From positions 186,001 to 250,000 of the forward strand of contig JAUXRP010000015.1 in the NCBI GenBank assembly GCA_030681675.1: 64,000 bases of DNA, given 5' to 3'. The first letter of the stretch is position 1, and each line of letters starts with the position of its first letter. The translations under genes were made by a program, and so were the position numbers. Under the pieces are notes generated by a model. The model ran no database searches and was not told the origin of the DNA. It was given only the letters and a program-made list of their open reading frames with translations. The DNA comes from Candidatus Planktophila sp. GTDB taxonomy: Bacteria > Actinomycetota > Actinomycetes > Nanopelagicales > Nanopelagicaceae. Shown piece by piece: positions 25,914 to 34,632 of the stretch.

Positions 25914-26609
25914 GTGCGCAAAAACTTTGAGCTCACTCTGTATGAGGATTCTGCTGAATTAGTTGTTGGCGCAACCAATGAAGCAATAGAAGTGATTGCG
26001 AGCCGGCTTGCAGAAAAAAGAGTTTTTCATATCGCTCTAACTGGAGGTCCACTTGGAACTGAGTTTGCCCAAAAATTAGTTAAATTAATAAACCACGCAG
26101 GCGACTTAACGGGTTTAAATATTTGGTTTAGCGATGAGCGTTTCGATACCTCAGATAGCCCATTGCGTAATTCACGGCCAGTTCGGGATGGTTTAATTAA
26201 CTTCTCAGTTACGGTTCATGAAGTGATGTCATCTGATGAAGGCGTGAGCGTTTATGAAGCTGCTAACTCGTATGAAGCTCAACTTCGAGATGTCACGATG
26301 GATTTGTGCATATTAGGCCTCGGCTTCGATGGCCACGTAGCCTCTCTTTTCCCCATGCACTGGAATTCGCAAGAAACAGAAGCGGCTATTGCAGTTGCTG
26401 ATTCACCGAAGCCGCCCCCTGAACGCGTTTCATTCTCAATGGCATTCATTAACTCATCAGACCAGGTTTGGATAATTGCCAGCGGAAAAATCAAAGCCGT
26501 TGCAGCTAAAGCGGTTTTAGAGGCCGATACATCCGTACCAGCTGGACACGTACAAGCCGCTGGATTAACTCGCCTATTCCTTGATTCTGAAGCCTTTTCC
26601 AACGGGTGA
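25914..26609 (+). CDS. pgl: 6-phosphogluconolactonase
   Basis: The 231-residue cytosolic hydrolase converts 6-phosphogluconolactone to 6-phosphogluconate. Family segments are visible: ALTGGPLG (usually TGGSTP), WFSDERFDTSDSPLRNSR, and LGLGFDGHVASLFP with the conserved GxDGHxASLFP. It starts with GTG, eight bases after the ABC ATPase stop. The partners gnd and zwf follow in the same direction, so the oxidative pentose phosphate steps are grouped in the order pgl-gnd-zwf. Confidence 0.92.
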   Translation: MRKNFELTLYEDSAELVVGATNEAIEVIASRLAEKRVFHIALTGGPLGTEFAQKLVKLINHAGDLTGLNIWFSDERFDTSDSPLRNSRPVRDGLINFSVTVHEVMSSDEGVSVYEAANSYEAQLRDVTMDLCILGLGFDGHVASLFPMHWNSQETEAAIAVADSPKPPPERVSFSMAFINSSDQVWIIASGKIKAVAAKAVLEADTSVPAGHVQAAGLTRLFLDSEAFSNG

Positions 26610-26627
26610 GTTGAAAATCTAAGCAGG

Positions 26628-26633
26628 TAGACT
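26628..26633 (+). promoter_or_regulatory. -10 element of gnd
   Basis: TAGACT followed by seven bases (GTGCCAC) and the gnd ATG indicates an internal leaderless promoter in the 31-base pgl-gnd gap. Confidence 0.55.
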
Positions 26634-26640
26634 GTGCCAC

Positions 26641-27600
26641 ATGCAGCGCGACATTAACTTTGGAATGGTCGGCCTAGGGCGAATGGGGGCCAATATTGTT
26701 CGTCGCTTGGCCCATTCTGGGATTACTTGCGTCGTACATGATGTAAACCCTGATGCGGTTAAATCGTTGGCCGATGAGGGTTTTACGCCCGCCAATACTC
26801 TTGCTGAGTTGGTTGGAGCCCTTTCGACCCCACGTACGGTCTGGATAATGGTGCCATCAGGGGTAACTGATTCAACTATTGCAGATATTGCCAGCTATTT
26901 ATCGCCAGGTGACACGGTCATCGACGGCGGCAACTCTTTTTACAAGAATGACATTGTCAATGCGGCCTTGCTCGCAGAAAAGGGAATTAATTTTGTTGAT
27001 GTCGGAACGAGTGGAGGAATTTACGGATTAGAGCGCGGGTATTGCTTGATGATTGGCGGGAAGGAGGCCGTAGTTAAGGATTTGGAGCCTATCTTTAAAG
27101 CACTTGCACCGGGCTTTGATGCTGTGGAGCGAAGCGTTGGGCGATCAGGTGAACCAACACCAAGTGAATGTGGATATTTGCACTGTGGTTCAGCAGGCAG
27201 TGGTCACTTTGTAAAGATGGTTCACAATGGAATTGAGTACGGGATGATGGCGGCGTATGCCGAAGGTTTAGCAATCTTTGATGCCGCGCACACACTGGAT
27301 CCGGCCTACACATTAAATCTGCCAGAAATCACCGAAGTGTGGCGTCGTGGAAGTGTTATTTCATCGTGGCTTCTAGATTTAACTGCTCAAGCTTTGCATG
27401 AAAGTAAAGATCTCAATGCTTACTCAACAGAAGTTAGCGATAGCGGCGAAGGTCGATGGACAGTTCAAGCCGCAGTTGAAGCAGGGGTACCAGCACATGT
27501 ATTAAGTGCCTCTCTATTTTCCCGCTTTGCTTCTCGAAATAACGGAGATTTTTCAAACCGAGTATTAAGTGCGATGCGTCGCAAATTTGGTGGACATTAA
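26641..27600 (+). CDS. gnd: 6-phosphogluconate dehydrogenase, short decarboxylating form
   Basis: The 319-residue enzyme oxidises and decarboxylates 6-phosphogluconate to ribulose 5-phosphate. It has the dinucleotide site GMVGLGRMGANIVRRL (8-23) and the active-site block GTSGGIYGLERGYCLMIGG followed by HCGSAGSGHFVKMVHNGIEYGMM, with the catalytic lysine in FVKMVHNG. Its length matches the short (about 300-residue) class often linked to NAD preference, rather than the 470-residue class. It has its own leaderless promoter. Its TAA is directly followed by the TTG start of zwf. Confidence 0.93.
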   Translation: MQRDINFGMVGLGRMGANIVRRLAHSGITCVVHDVNPDAVKSLADEGFTPANTLAELVGALSTPRTVWIMVPSGVTDSTIADIASYLSPGDTVIDGGNSFYKNDIVNAALLAEKGINFVDVGTSGGIYGLERGYCLMIGGKEAVVKDLEPIFKALAPGFDAVERSVGRSGEPTPSECGYLHCGSAGSGHFVKMVHNGIEYGMMAAYAEGLAIFDAAHTLDPAYTLNLPEITEVWRRGSVISSWLLDLTAQALHESKDLNAYSTEVSDSGEGRWTVQAAVEAGVPAHVLSASLFSRFASRNNGDFSNRVLSAMRRKFGGH

Positions 27601-29007
27601 TTGTCACGCGCCGATGTTTTAGTTCTATTTGGAGCTACCGGTGATTTAGCTAAGAAGAAGTTATTTCCAGCTCTGTACGAAATGGAAGCGACTGGTGAGT
27701 TAGAAATTCCCGTCTTTGCAGTAGCTTCCTCAAAGTGGACGCAGGAAGAGTTTAAAATGCGCGCCAGTTCCTCTATTCGTGAGCGAAAAGAGGCCCTAGA
27801 GGAACCTGTCGATGAAGATGTTTTAAGTAAGCTATTAGTCAAGCTGTTTTTAGTTGTAGGAGATTACAAAGATCCACTGACATTCACAAAGCTGAGCCAG
27901 GCTCTCACTGGATATAAACTTCCCGTGATCTATTTAGCTATTGCTCCTGGGCTGTTTACGGATGTGACTCAAGGTTTGGCCAATGTTAGCCTAACTGCCA
28001 GTGCACGTGTGGTGGTCGAAAAGCCTTTCGGACGGGATTTATCAAGTGCCATCGATTTAGATGAATCACTTAAAAAACTATTGCCGGAAGATCAAATTTA
28101 CCGTATCGATCACTACTTAGGTAAAGAGTCCGTAGAAGACCTTCTGGCTTTTCGTTTTGCTAACACGTTATTCGAACCTGTATGGAATCGTAATTATATT
28201 TCAAATATTCAAATAACTATGTCTGAGGAATTTGGAATTGAAGGTAGGGGCAATTTTTACGATGAGGTTGGTGCACTTCGCGATGTTGTGCAAAATCACT
28301 TATTGCAAGTTCTGTCAATGTTAACTATGGAGCCACCTATTGACATGAGCTCTCGAGCTCTGCAAGATGAAAAGTTAAAAACTTTATCTTCCGTGCGAAA
28401 ACAAATTCCAGATGATGTAATTCGCGGTCAGTACGTCGGCTACTTGGAAGAAACCGGTGTCGCAAAAAATTCACAGACAGAAACTTTTATTGCAATGAAA
28501 TTATATATCGATAATTGGCGTTGGGCTGGAGTTCCTATCTACTTACGTACTGGCAAAAAAATGTCTGAAACTACAATGGAGGCAGTTGTCGAATTTAAAC
28601 AACCCCCACGTCAATTATTTTCACTCAATAGTTCGAAACTGCCTGAGCCAAATATTGTCCGATTTCGAATGGGTCGCCATGATGGAGTAGATCTCTCACT
28701 TCAAGCAAAGTCTCCAGGCTCTGCTTTGATTACAAACACGATTGACTTAACAGTTGAATTTGCCGCAGCTTTGGGAGAGCGCAAAGAGGCCTATGAACGC
28801 CTGCTCGATGCAGCAATACTCGGAGACCACTTCCGATTTACTCGAATTGATGCCGTACTGCAATCATGGGCAATCTTTGATGATGTCTTAAAATCTCCAT
28901 CAAAGTTGCAGCCCTATTTTGAAGGCAGTTGGGGTCCGGACGAAGCCCTGGATTTAGTGCCAGGGGGTTGGGCTATCTGCGGTAAAGCTGCAGATAAAAA
29001 CCCATAA
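27601..29007 (+). CDS. zwf: Glucose-6-phosphate 1-dehydrogenase
   Basis: The 468-residue enzyme opens the oxidative pentose phosphate pathway by oxidising glucose 6-phosphate to the lactone. It has nucleotide motif FGATGDLAKKKLFPALY (9-25), the conserved EKPFGRDL and the substrate site RIDHYLGKESVEDLLAFRFAN, with the glucose-phosphate lysine in GKE. It begins with TTG immediately after the gnd stop codon, so translation is probably coupled. It is convergent with tgt, seven bases apart. Confidence 0.94.
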   Translation: MSRADVLVLFGATGDLAKKKLFPALYEMEATGELEIPVFAVASSKWTQEEFKMRASSSIRERKEALEEPVDEDVLSKLLVKLFLVVGDYKDPLTFTKLSQALTGYKLPVIYLAIAPGLFTDVTQGLANVSLTASARVVVEKPFGRDLSSAIDLDESLKKLLPEDQIYRIDHYLGKESVEDLLAFRFANTLFEPVWNRNYISNIQITMSEEFGIEGRGNFYDEVGALRDVVQNHLLQVLSMLTMEPPIDMSSRALQDEKLKTLSSVRKQIPDDVIRGQYVGYLEETGVAKNSQTETFIAMKLYIDNWRWAGVPIYLRTGKKMSETTMEAVVEFKQPPRQLFSLNSSKLPEPNIVRFRMGRHDGVDLSLQAKSPGSALITNTIDLTVEFAAALGERKEAYERLLDAAILGDHFRFTRIDAVLQSWAIFDDVLKSPSKLQPYFEGSWGPDEALDLVPGGWAICGKAADKNP

Positions 29008-29014
29008 CCGCGTA

Positions 29015-30250
29015 TTAGTCGCTTGCTTGGCCGCTTCGATGCGTGTAGCGGCCAAGGAAGTCGGCTTTCATATCGACGAAGTTTCCATCTATTAGCGCCT
29101 GGCGCATCTGATCGACTAAGCGCACAATGAATCTTTCGTTATGGATCGTTGCAAGTGTTGCGGCAATAATCTCTTTTCCTCTAAATACATGGTGCATATA
29201 CGCCCGTGTGTAGTGCGTACAGGTATAACAGTCACATTCATCATCTATCGCCGTGAAATCGCGCTTAAAACGGCTGTTAGATAGGTTAATACGCCCCTCC
29301 ATCGTGTACACGGCGCTGGTGCGGGCGATTCGAGATGCTAAAACGCAGTCAAAAGTATCGACACCATTTTCAACACTGACGAATAAATCTTCGGGGGCAC
29401 CGATGCCCAATAGATGTTTAGGTTTATTTTCAGGCAAGTTCTGATTGACCCAAGAAACGATGGTGCCGAGAGCGCTCTTATCCAAGGCCCCGCCAATCCC
29501 GAAGCCATCAAAGGACTGACCTGATGATTTCATCGACCCTAAATCGCATGCCGCTTTCTTGCGCAGATCTTCGTATTGAGCGCCTTGGATTACTCCGAAT
29601 AAGGCTTGATACTGCTTACCAATTCGCTCATCGGTCAAGCGTTTGTGTTCATCCAAACAACGCATCGCCCATGCAAAAGTACGATCTACAGCCGACTCTT
29701 GATATTTGCGAGTATTGTGCAAAGTCGTGCACTCATCGAAGGCAAAGATGATGTCGGCACCGATCTGATGTTGAACCTGCATTGATACCTCGGGGGTAAA
29801 GCGATGCATCGAACCATCGAGGTGAGATTTAAAAGTTACACCCTCGTCATCGACATGAGCTAAGCGCTCTTTATTATCTGCGATGACATCATCTCGGCGA
29901 AATGTTTTAGTATCCATCGCTATGACTTTTTTAAATCCAACGCCGAGAGATAAGACCTGAAAGCCACCGGAATCGGTAATCGTTGGCCCGGGCCAGTTCA
30001 TGAATTCGCCAAGCCCGCCAGCTTCATCGAGAATATCTGAACCTGGCTGTAAATAAAGATGATAAGCATTTGCAAGTAGAGCCTGCGCACCGAGATCGGC
30101 CATTGCTTCAGGCAGAACTGATTTAACGGTGGCTTTAGTGCCTACTGGAATAAACGCCGGCGTTTGAATCTGCCCATGCGGTGTTGTAATTGTTCCAACG
30201 CGCGCTAAAGAATTACTTACGGCATGTGTGATTTCAAATGAAAAACTCAC
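29015..30250 (-). CDS. tgt: tRNA-guanine transglycosylase
   Basis: The 411-residue enzyme swaps guanine 34 for a queuine precursor in GUN-anticodon tRNAs, such as the tRNA-Asn(GTT) seen at 51822. It has TDSGGFQVLSLG (nucleophile/substrate loop), FDECTTLHNTRKY, GIGGALDKSALGTIV, and the zinc site CDCYTCTHYTRAYMHH. It lies three bases after the M13 peptidase gene on the same strand. The last codons contain a 10-bp inverted repeat that could act as terminator for the facing zwf transcript. Confidence 0.94.
   Translation of the reverse strand: MSFSFEITHAVSNSLARVGTITTPHGQIQTPAFIPVGTKATVKSVLPEAMADLGAQALLANAYHLYLQPGSDILDEAGGLGEFMNWPGPTITDSGGFQVLSLGVGFKKVIAMDTKTFRRDDVIADNKERLAHVDDEGVTFKSHLDGSMHRFTPEVSMQVQHQIGADIIFAFDECTTLHNTRKYQESAVDRTFAWAMRCLDEHKRLTDERIGKQYQALFGVIQGAQYEDLRKKAACDLGSMKSSGQSFDGFGIGGALDKSALGTIVSWVNQNLPENKPKHLLGIGAPEDLFVSVENGVDTFDCVLASRIARTSAVYTMEGRINLSNSRFKRDFTAIDDECDCYTCTHYTRAYMHHVFRGKEIIAATLATIHNERFIVRLVDQMRQALIDGNFVDMKADFLGRYTHRSGQASD
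29026..29056. terminator. Hairpin in the 3' end of tgt, possible zwf terminator
   Basis: CTTGGCCGCT (29026-29035) and AGCGGCCAAG (29047-29056) are exact inverted arms. They start 19 bases after the zwf stop and lie inside tgt coding sequence. No U tract follows on the zwf side, so function is uncertain. Confidence 0.4.
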
Positions 30251-30253
30251 TAG

Positions 30254-32203
30254 CTACCAGATTTGAACGCGGAGTTTTTCATCCAACCAGAGCGCATCGC
30301 TTGGTGTGAGGCCAAAGGCCTCATAAAATGGAGTGAAGTTACTCACGATAGTATTGCAGCGAAACTCATTAGGGGAGTGCGGATCAGTTGCGATACGGCG
30401 ACGCTGCTCTTCAACTCGAACCTTTCCTCGCCAAACCTGTGCCCATCCAAGAAATAATCGTTGCTCACCGGTTAACCCATCAATTACTGGCGAAGCCTTG
30501 CCGGCCAATGAAATTTGGTAAGCCTTATAGGCAATTGCTAATCCGCCTAAATCACCAATATTTTCACCCACAGTGAGGGCACCATTAACTGTGATGTCAG
30601 GCGTTTCTTCAGGCCGTAGTTCGTTGTACTGAGCGATCAGCGCATTAGATCGAAGTTCAAAGGCGGCGCGATCGGCATCACTCCACCAATTATTGAGTGC
30701 GCCATCTCCGTCGTACTTTGAGCCCTGATCATCAAAGCCATGGCCGATTTCATGGCCAATTACCGCACCGATTCCACCATAGTTGACGGCATCATCGGCG
30801 TTAAGTCCGAAAAATGGAGGCTGTAAAATCGCGGCAGGAAAGACAATCTCATTCATGACCGGGTTGTAATAAGCATTGACCGTTTGAGGAGTCATATGCC
30901 ATTCCTCACGATCTACCGGCTTTCCAATCTTGGCTAACTCAAAATCGCGCTGGAACTTAGTTACATGGCCAATATTTGCAAAGAGATCACTAGGGTCAGT
31001 GTGTAACGCCGAATAATCGCGCCACTTATCTGGGTAACCAATTTTTGGCGTGAACTTGCCGAGTTTTTCTAAGGCTTTCTGCTTTGTCTCATCACTCATC
31101 CAGTCGATGGCGTTGATGCTGATGCGATAGGCCTCAATCAGATTTGCTACAAGTTGCTCCATGCGCACTTTTGCCTCTGCCGGGAAGTGCTTCTCGACAT
31201 AGACCTTACCTACCGCCTCGCCGAGGCTGCCTTCAACGAGTGAGACGGCACGCTTCCAGCGCTCGCGAAGCTCGGGAGTACCTGAGAGAGTTTTGCCGTA
31301 AAACCCAAAGTTTTGATTAACTAAATCGCTAGATAGGTAAGGGGCTGATCCACTAATAATCTTCCACTTGAGCCAGGCAACCCACGAATCGCGATCAAAG
31401 TTTGAAAGAATTGTGGAAAGACCTGCAAAGAATGGCGGCTGTTGAACAATCAGTGAATCTAAAACTATAGATGGAATTTCTCCGGCTGTTAAATAAAGCT
31501 CAAAATCAAAGGCGGGCATCAGTGCAAACACCTCTGCTCGGCTCATCTTGTTATATGTCAGCGTCGCATCTCGATTTTTTACCGCATCAAAGTGATAGCG
31601 TGCAATGGTGGTTTCAAGTGCCAGAATTTTCGCCGCTAAATCTGCGGCCTCTTTTATACCAACCAATAAAAACATATCTTCAACATGGGCTAAGAAGGCA
31701 GTACGAATGTGTGCATGCTGGTCCTCCCGATAATACGACTCATCTGGCAGGGATATACCGCCCTGAGCTAGATACAAAATATTCGTTGAGGCATCCATTT
31801 GGTCGGCATAAATGAAAGAGCCGAAGATGCCTCCGAGACCCCGAGCCTCAAGCCACGACATCGTTGAAATAAAATCCGACACATTATTAATCGAATCACA
31901 CAAGGCTAAATCTTCTAAAATAGGTGAGTAACCTTTTTTCTCAATAACCTCCTCTGCCATAAATGATGAGTAGAGGTCGTTGATCTTTGTAGCTTCAGCC
32001 GATCCAGTGGCGCTTTCGATTATGGCGCGGACCTGCTCTTCAGATAAGTCACGAAGCTTCATGAAGGCACCATCGCTGGCGCGATCTGCGGGGATGACCG
32101 CGGTTCTAAGCCAACCCCCATTGAAGTAGCGGTAGAGATCATCTTGAATACGTATTGTTGGGTCGATGTGGCTCACATCTAGGCCGCTGGTACCTATGCT
32201 CAT
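30254..32203 (-). CDS. pepO: M13 (neprilysin/PepO) family metalloendopeptidase
   Basis: The 649-residue zinc peptidase has HEIGHGFDDQG (HExxH in VIGHEIGH), the third-ligand region GENIGDLGGLAIAYKAY, and the substrate motif VNAYYNPVMNEIVFPAAILQPPFF. The N-terminus (IDPTIRIQDDLYRYFNGGWL) has no signal or membrane helix, so it should act in the cytosol on peptides, perhaps including those brought in by the peptide importer. An AAGGAG site precedes the ATG. A divergent MarR-type gene begins 58 bases away, and its palindromic candidate operator lies between the two starts. tgt follows three bases downstream. Confidence 0.92.
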   Translation of the reverse strand: MSIGTSGLDVSHIDPTIRIQDDLYRYFNGGWLRTAVIPADRASDGAFMKLRDLSEEQVRAIIESATGSAEATKINDLYSSFMAEEVIEKKGYSPILEDLALCDSINNVSDFISTMSWLEARGLGGIFGSFIYADQMDASTNILYLAQGGISLPDESYYREDQHAHIRTAFLAHVEDMFLLVGIKEAADLAAKILALETTIARYHFDAVKNRDATLTYNKMSRAEVFALMPAFDFELYLTAGEIPSIVLDSLIVQQPPFFAGLSTILSNFDRDSWVAWLKWKIISGSAPYLSSDLVNQNFGFYGKTLSGTPELRERWKRAVSLVEGSLGEAVGKVYVEKHFPAEAKVRMEQLVANLIEAYRISINAIDWMSDETKQKALEKLGKFTPKIGYPDKWRDYSALHTDPSDLFANIGHVTKFQRDFELAKIGKPVDREEWHMTPQTVNAYYNPVMNEIVFPAAILQPPFFGLNADDAVNYGGIGAVIGHEIGHGFDDQGSKYDGDGALNNWWSDADRAAFELRSNALIAQYNELRPEETPDITVNGALTVGENIGDLGGLAIAYKAYQISLAGKASPVIDGLTGEQRLFLGWAQVWRGKVRVEEQRRRIATDPHSPNEFRCNTIVSNFTPFYEAFGLTPSDALWLDEKLRVQIW

Positions 32204-32226
32204 ATGCGCAACTCCTTAATAAATGT

Positions 32227-32255
32227 AGTTGAAAGTTCAACTGTTAGCGTACAAT
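32227..32255. promoter_or_regulatory. Palindromic candidate operator and marR promoter
   Basis: AGTTGAA-AG-TTCAACT (32227-32242) is a perfect 7-bp-arm palindrome. TACAAT (32250-32255) follows as a -10, ending six bases before the marR ATG at 32262. The palindrome covers the -35 zone of marR and lies just upstream of the peptidase gene on the other strand. Confidence 0.6.
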
Positions 32256-32261
32256 CTCCTT

Positions 32262-32744
32262 ATGCCAGACCAAAACGCTACCGCACCGAAGTGGCTTAGC
32301 CCAGCCGAGATGAAGGCTTGGCGAAGCTACATAATTGCTAGTCGCCATCTGCTTGAAGCTTTAGATAATGATTTAGTTGGCCACGATTTATCTATGCCAG
32401 ATTATGAGATTTTGGCACAGTTGAGTGATGCCCCTGAGCGGCGTTTGCGAATGAGTGAACTCGCAGAAATCACACTCTTGTCTCGCTCTCGTCTTTCTCA
32501 TCGAATGAAGGTTATGGAAAAGGCTGGTTGGGTAAAGCGCGAAGCCTGTCCTTCAGATAAACGCGGATTCTTTGCGGTGATGACACCTAAGGGATGGAAG
32601 GCAATTGTCGCCGCCGCTCCAGATCACGTTGCAAGTGTGCGCTCTCGCTTTGTTGATCACTTATCAACTCAGGAGCAAGTAGTTTTAGCAGGAATCTTTT
32701 CTCGAATTGAAGAGTCATTTCGTTCTGAGGTAAGTGAAGAGTAG
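32262..32744 (+). CDS. MarR family transcriptional regulator
   Basis: The 160-residue winged-helix regulator has the recognition region LRMSELAEITLLSRSRLSHRMKVMEKAGWVKR and wing EACPSDKRGFFAVMTPKGW, classic for MarR. The frame opens 11 codons earlier, but ATG 32262 is chosen because TACAAT sits six bases upstream. It is divergent from the M13 peptidase gene with a perfect palindrome between them, so it probably autoregulates and may control the peptidase-tgt pair. The ligand is unknown. Confidence 0.88.
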   Translation: MPDQNATAPKWLSPAEMKAWRSYIIASRHLLEALDNDLVGHDLSMPDYEILAQLSDAPERRLRMSELAEITLLSRSRLSHRMKVMEKAGWVKREACPSDKRGFFAVMTPKGWKAIVAAAPDHVASVRSRFVDHLSTQEQVVLAGIFSRIEESFRSEVSEE

Positions 32745-32756
32745 AAAAACTTCATA

Positions 32757-32789
32757 AAAAAACCCGCCACATAAAGTGGCGGGTTTTTT
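32757..32789. terminator. Bidirectional terminator between marR and the H1-like gene
   Basis: CCCGCCAC-ATAAA-GTGGCGGG flanked by A7 on the left and T6 on the right is a perfect intrinsic terminator in both directions, between convergent genes. Confidence 0.95.
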
Positions 32790-32798
32790 AATTGCTAA

Positions 32799-33185
32799 TT
32801 ACTTAGCTACTGCCTTCTTGCGGCGCTTCTTTGGTGCAGCTGCTGGAGCTACGACCTTCTTAGCTGCTGCCTTCTTGCGCTTCTTTGGAGCAGCTTTCTT
32901 AGCTGCTGCCTTCTTGCGCTTCTTTGGAGCAGCTTTCTTAGCTGCTGCCTTCTTGCGCTTCTTTGGAGCAGCTTTCTTAGCTGCTGCCTTCTTGCGCTTC
33001 TTTGGTGCTGCTGCCTTAACGGCTGCCTTCTTGCGCTTCTTTGGAGCAGCTTTCTTAGCTGCTGCCTTCTTGCGCTTCTTTGGTGCTGCTGCTTTCACAG
33101 CTGCCTTCTTGCGCTTCTTTGGTGCTGCTGCTTTCACAGCTGCCTTCTTGCGCTTCTTAGGTGCTGCTTTCTTTGCTGCGGCCAC
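32799..33185 (-). CDS. Histone H1-like lysine/alanine-rich repeat protein
   Basis: The 128-residue basic protein is made of eight consecutive 13-residue units of the form KKAAPKKRKKAAA (variants KAAAPKKRKKAAV) after a four-residue start, ending in a degenerate unit with PKKRRKK. It has no hydrophobic core and should be disordered and DNA- or RNA-binding, like bacterial H1-like proteins and the basic tails of actinobacterial HupB/Lsr2-type nucleoid proteins. There is no globular domain. The GTG start at 33185 follows a strong TAGGAG site. The opposite strand is also open across the repeats but is only a shadow. Function as a nucleoid protein is inferred from composition. Confidence 0.8.
   Translation of the reverse strand: MAAAKKAAPKKRKKAAVKAAAPKKRKKAAVKAAAPKKRKKAAAKKAAPKKRKKAAVKAAAPKKRKKAAAKKAAPKKRKKAAAKKAAPKKRKKAAAKKAAPKKRKKAAAKKVVAPAAAPKKRRKKAVAK
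32862..33173 (-). repeat. 39-bp coding tandem repeats (eight units)
   Basis: Each 39-bp unit encodes one 13-residue KKAAPKKRKKAAA-type block. Several neighbouring units are nearly identical at the DNA level, so copy number may vary between strains by slippage or recombination. Confidence 0.9.
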
Positions 33186-33350
33186 GTACTTCTCCTATCG
33201 GAATGGTTCGGATCCGTCACCCAAACCTTTTCGTGGATAAGCGTGACACTATTTGAGGGAAAATGCCACATTGTGCGAAAAATAATTTAGTGCGTGTCGC
33301 AAATTCTTTTTTTCTTTTTTTATGCATTCATGGAAAATCGTAAAGTAAAA

Positions 33351-34622
33351 CTATTGAGTATTTTCTCGCAATTCATTTTCCCGAATCTTCGCCAGAGCAA
33401 ATTCACTGGTTTTAGCATCATATCGACGAAATTTAGGCAAAATTAAGGCAAGAAATCCGACGGCAATTACACAGGCAATCCCGCCAAATGTTACGGAGAA
33501 GGTCAAACTTGTGGCAGCGGCCATGGTGGCCGCGCGCATCTGCCCTGCTAGAGGTCCAATCGAGTAAGAAAGCAGTTCAATTCCAGCCAAACGACCTCTT
33601 AAATTATCTGGGATTGTTTGATTCCACATTGTTGATCGAAATATTGCACTGACCATATCAAATGCACCGGCAAGGGTCAGAAAGAGCAGAACTAAGATGA
33701 GAGAGTTCCATATACCAGACAGGGCGATGGCAGTGCCCCACCCCATAGCTGCCCACATGATTGCTCGACCATGGTGTGAATAGTTTTTAGTCCAACCAGA
33801 TGTCAATGTCACGATGACAGAACCCACCGTAACTGAGGCGTAGAGCAGACCTAAGGCCCATGGGGTACCGAGTTGATCGGCCCAAAAAGGAATCAAGGCA
33901 GTTGGCATCGCAAAAAACATCGCAGCTAGATCTATGAGATAAGTACCTAATAAATCCTGTCGCCTAAATGCATATCGGATTCCTTCTAATAACGCAGCCA
34001 GAGATGGCTTTTCTCCTTCTTTAGATGCAGGAATTGAACGTACTCGAGAGAGAAAAATTAATGAGATTAAAAACGTAAAAACATCGGCGGCATAACCTAC
34101 TGAAATCGAAAAAGTTGAGATGAGAATCCCACCAATAGTCGGACCCACTATTACACCTAACTGCCAACGCAGGCTCATTAATGCACTGGCTGCAGGCAAA
34201 TCTTCATGTTCCACCAATCGAGGAAGGGCTGCATCCATGCTAGGTCGCTGCAGTCCATTTACTGCGGCAAATAATCCAGAGACCACATAAATCAAAACAA
34301 GATTCGGCTCAGGAAGGAGAGCATTAATTAAAAGTATTGAGGTCAAGATGAGAGATGCGGCTTCGGTTGCCCAGACCATCTTTTTGCGATCCACATAATC
34401 GGCCAAAGTTCCGCCATAAAGCCCGAAAATAATTAGGGGGATAATCTCTACAGTAGCGCTCAGTGCTACCGCCACATAGGAGTTGGTCATCTCCTTAATC
34501 TGAAATGGTACAGCGACATAAGTAATCATCGAGCCCATGTAGGTAATGAGCCCTGCAGCCCACAGATATCTGAAATCTGCCGACTTTTTAAGAGGCGAAA
34601 TATCTATCGCAATTCGAGCCAC
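33351..34622 (-). CDS. Major facilitator superfamily transporter
   Basis: The 423-residue protein has about 12 hydrophobic helices. The loop-2 MFS motif reads YGGTLADYVDRKKMVWATE. The layout (KSADFRYLWAAGLITYMGSMITYVAVPFQIKEMT) is of the DHA3/EntS-like type, similar in class to the transporter at 18137 but not a close copy. It begins with GTG ten bases after the panB stop, so the two share a transcript. A link to pantothenate metabolism is not supported by anything but position. The 165-base stretch 33186-33350 on its 3' side holds a pyrimidine-rich run and the upstream region of the H1-like gene. Confidence 0.82.
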   Translation of the reverse strand: MARIAIDISPLKKSADFRYLWAAGLITYMGSMITYVAVPFQIKEMTNSYVAVALSATVEIIPLIIFGLYGGTLADYVDRKKMVWATEAASLILTSILLINALLPEPNLVLIYVVSGLFAAVNGLQRPSMDAALPRLVEHEDLPAASALMSLRWQLGVIVGPTIGGILISTFSISVGYAADVFTFLISLIFLSRVRSIPASKEGEKPSLAALLEGIRYAFRRQDLLGTYLIDLAAMFFAMPTALIPFWADQLGTPWALGLLYASVTVGSVIVTLTSGWTKNYSHHGRAIMWAAMGWGTAIALSGIWNSLILVLLFLTLAGAFDMVSAIFRSTMWNQTIPDNLRGRLAGIELLSYSIGPLAGQMRAATMAAATSLTFSVTFGGIACVIAVGFLALILPKFRRYDAKTSEFALAKIRENELRENTQ

Positions 34623-34632
34623 AACGGGAAGA

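Noticed and set aside
32862-33173. Possible CRISPR array because of regular repeats
   Set aside because: The units abut with no unique spacers and encode a continuous 13-residue protein repeat.
32776-33240. Forward-strand 154-residue frame rich in Phe/Ala across the H1-like gene
   Set aside because: It is the complement of the 39-bp repeats. The reverse-strand protein has a strong ribosome site and a sensible basic composition; the forward one has neither.
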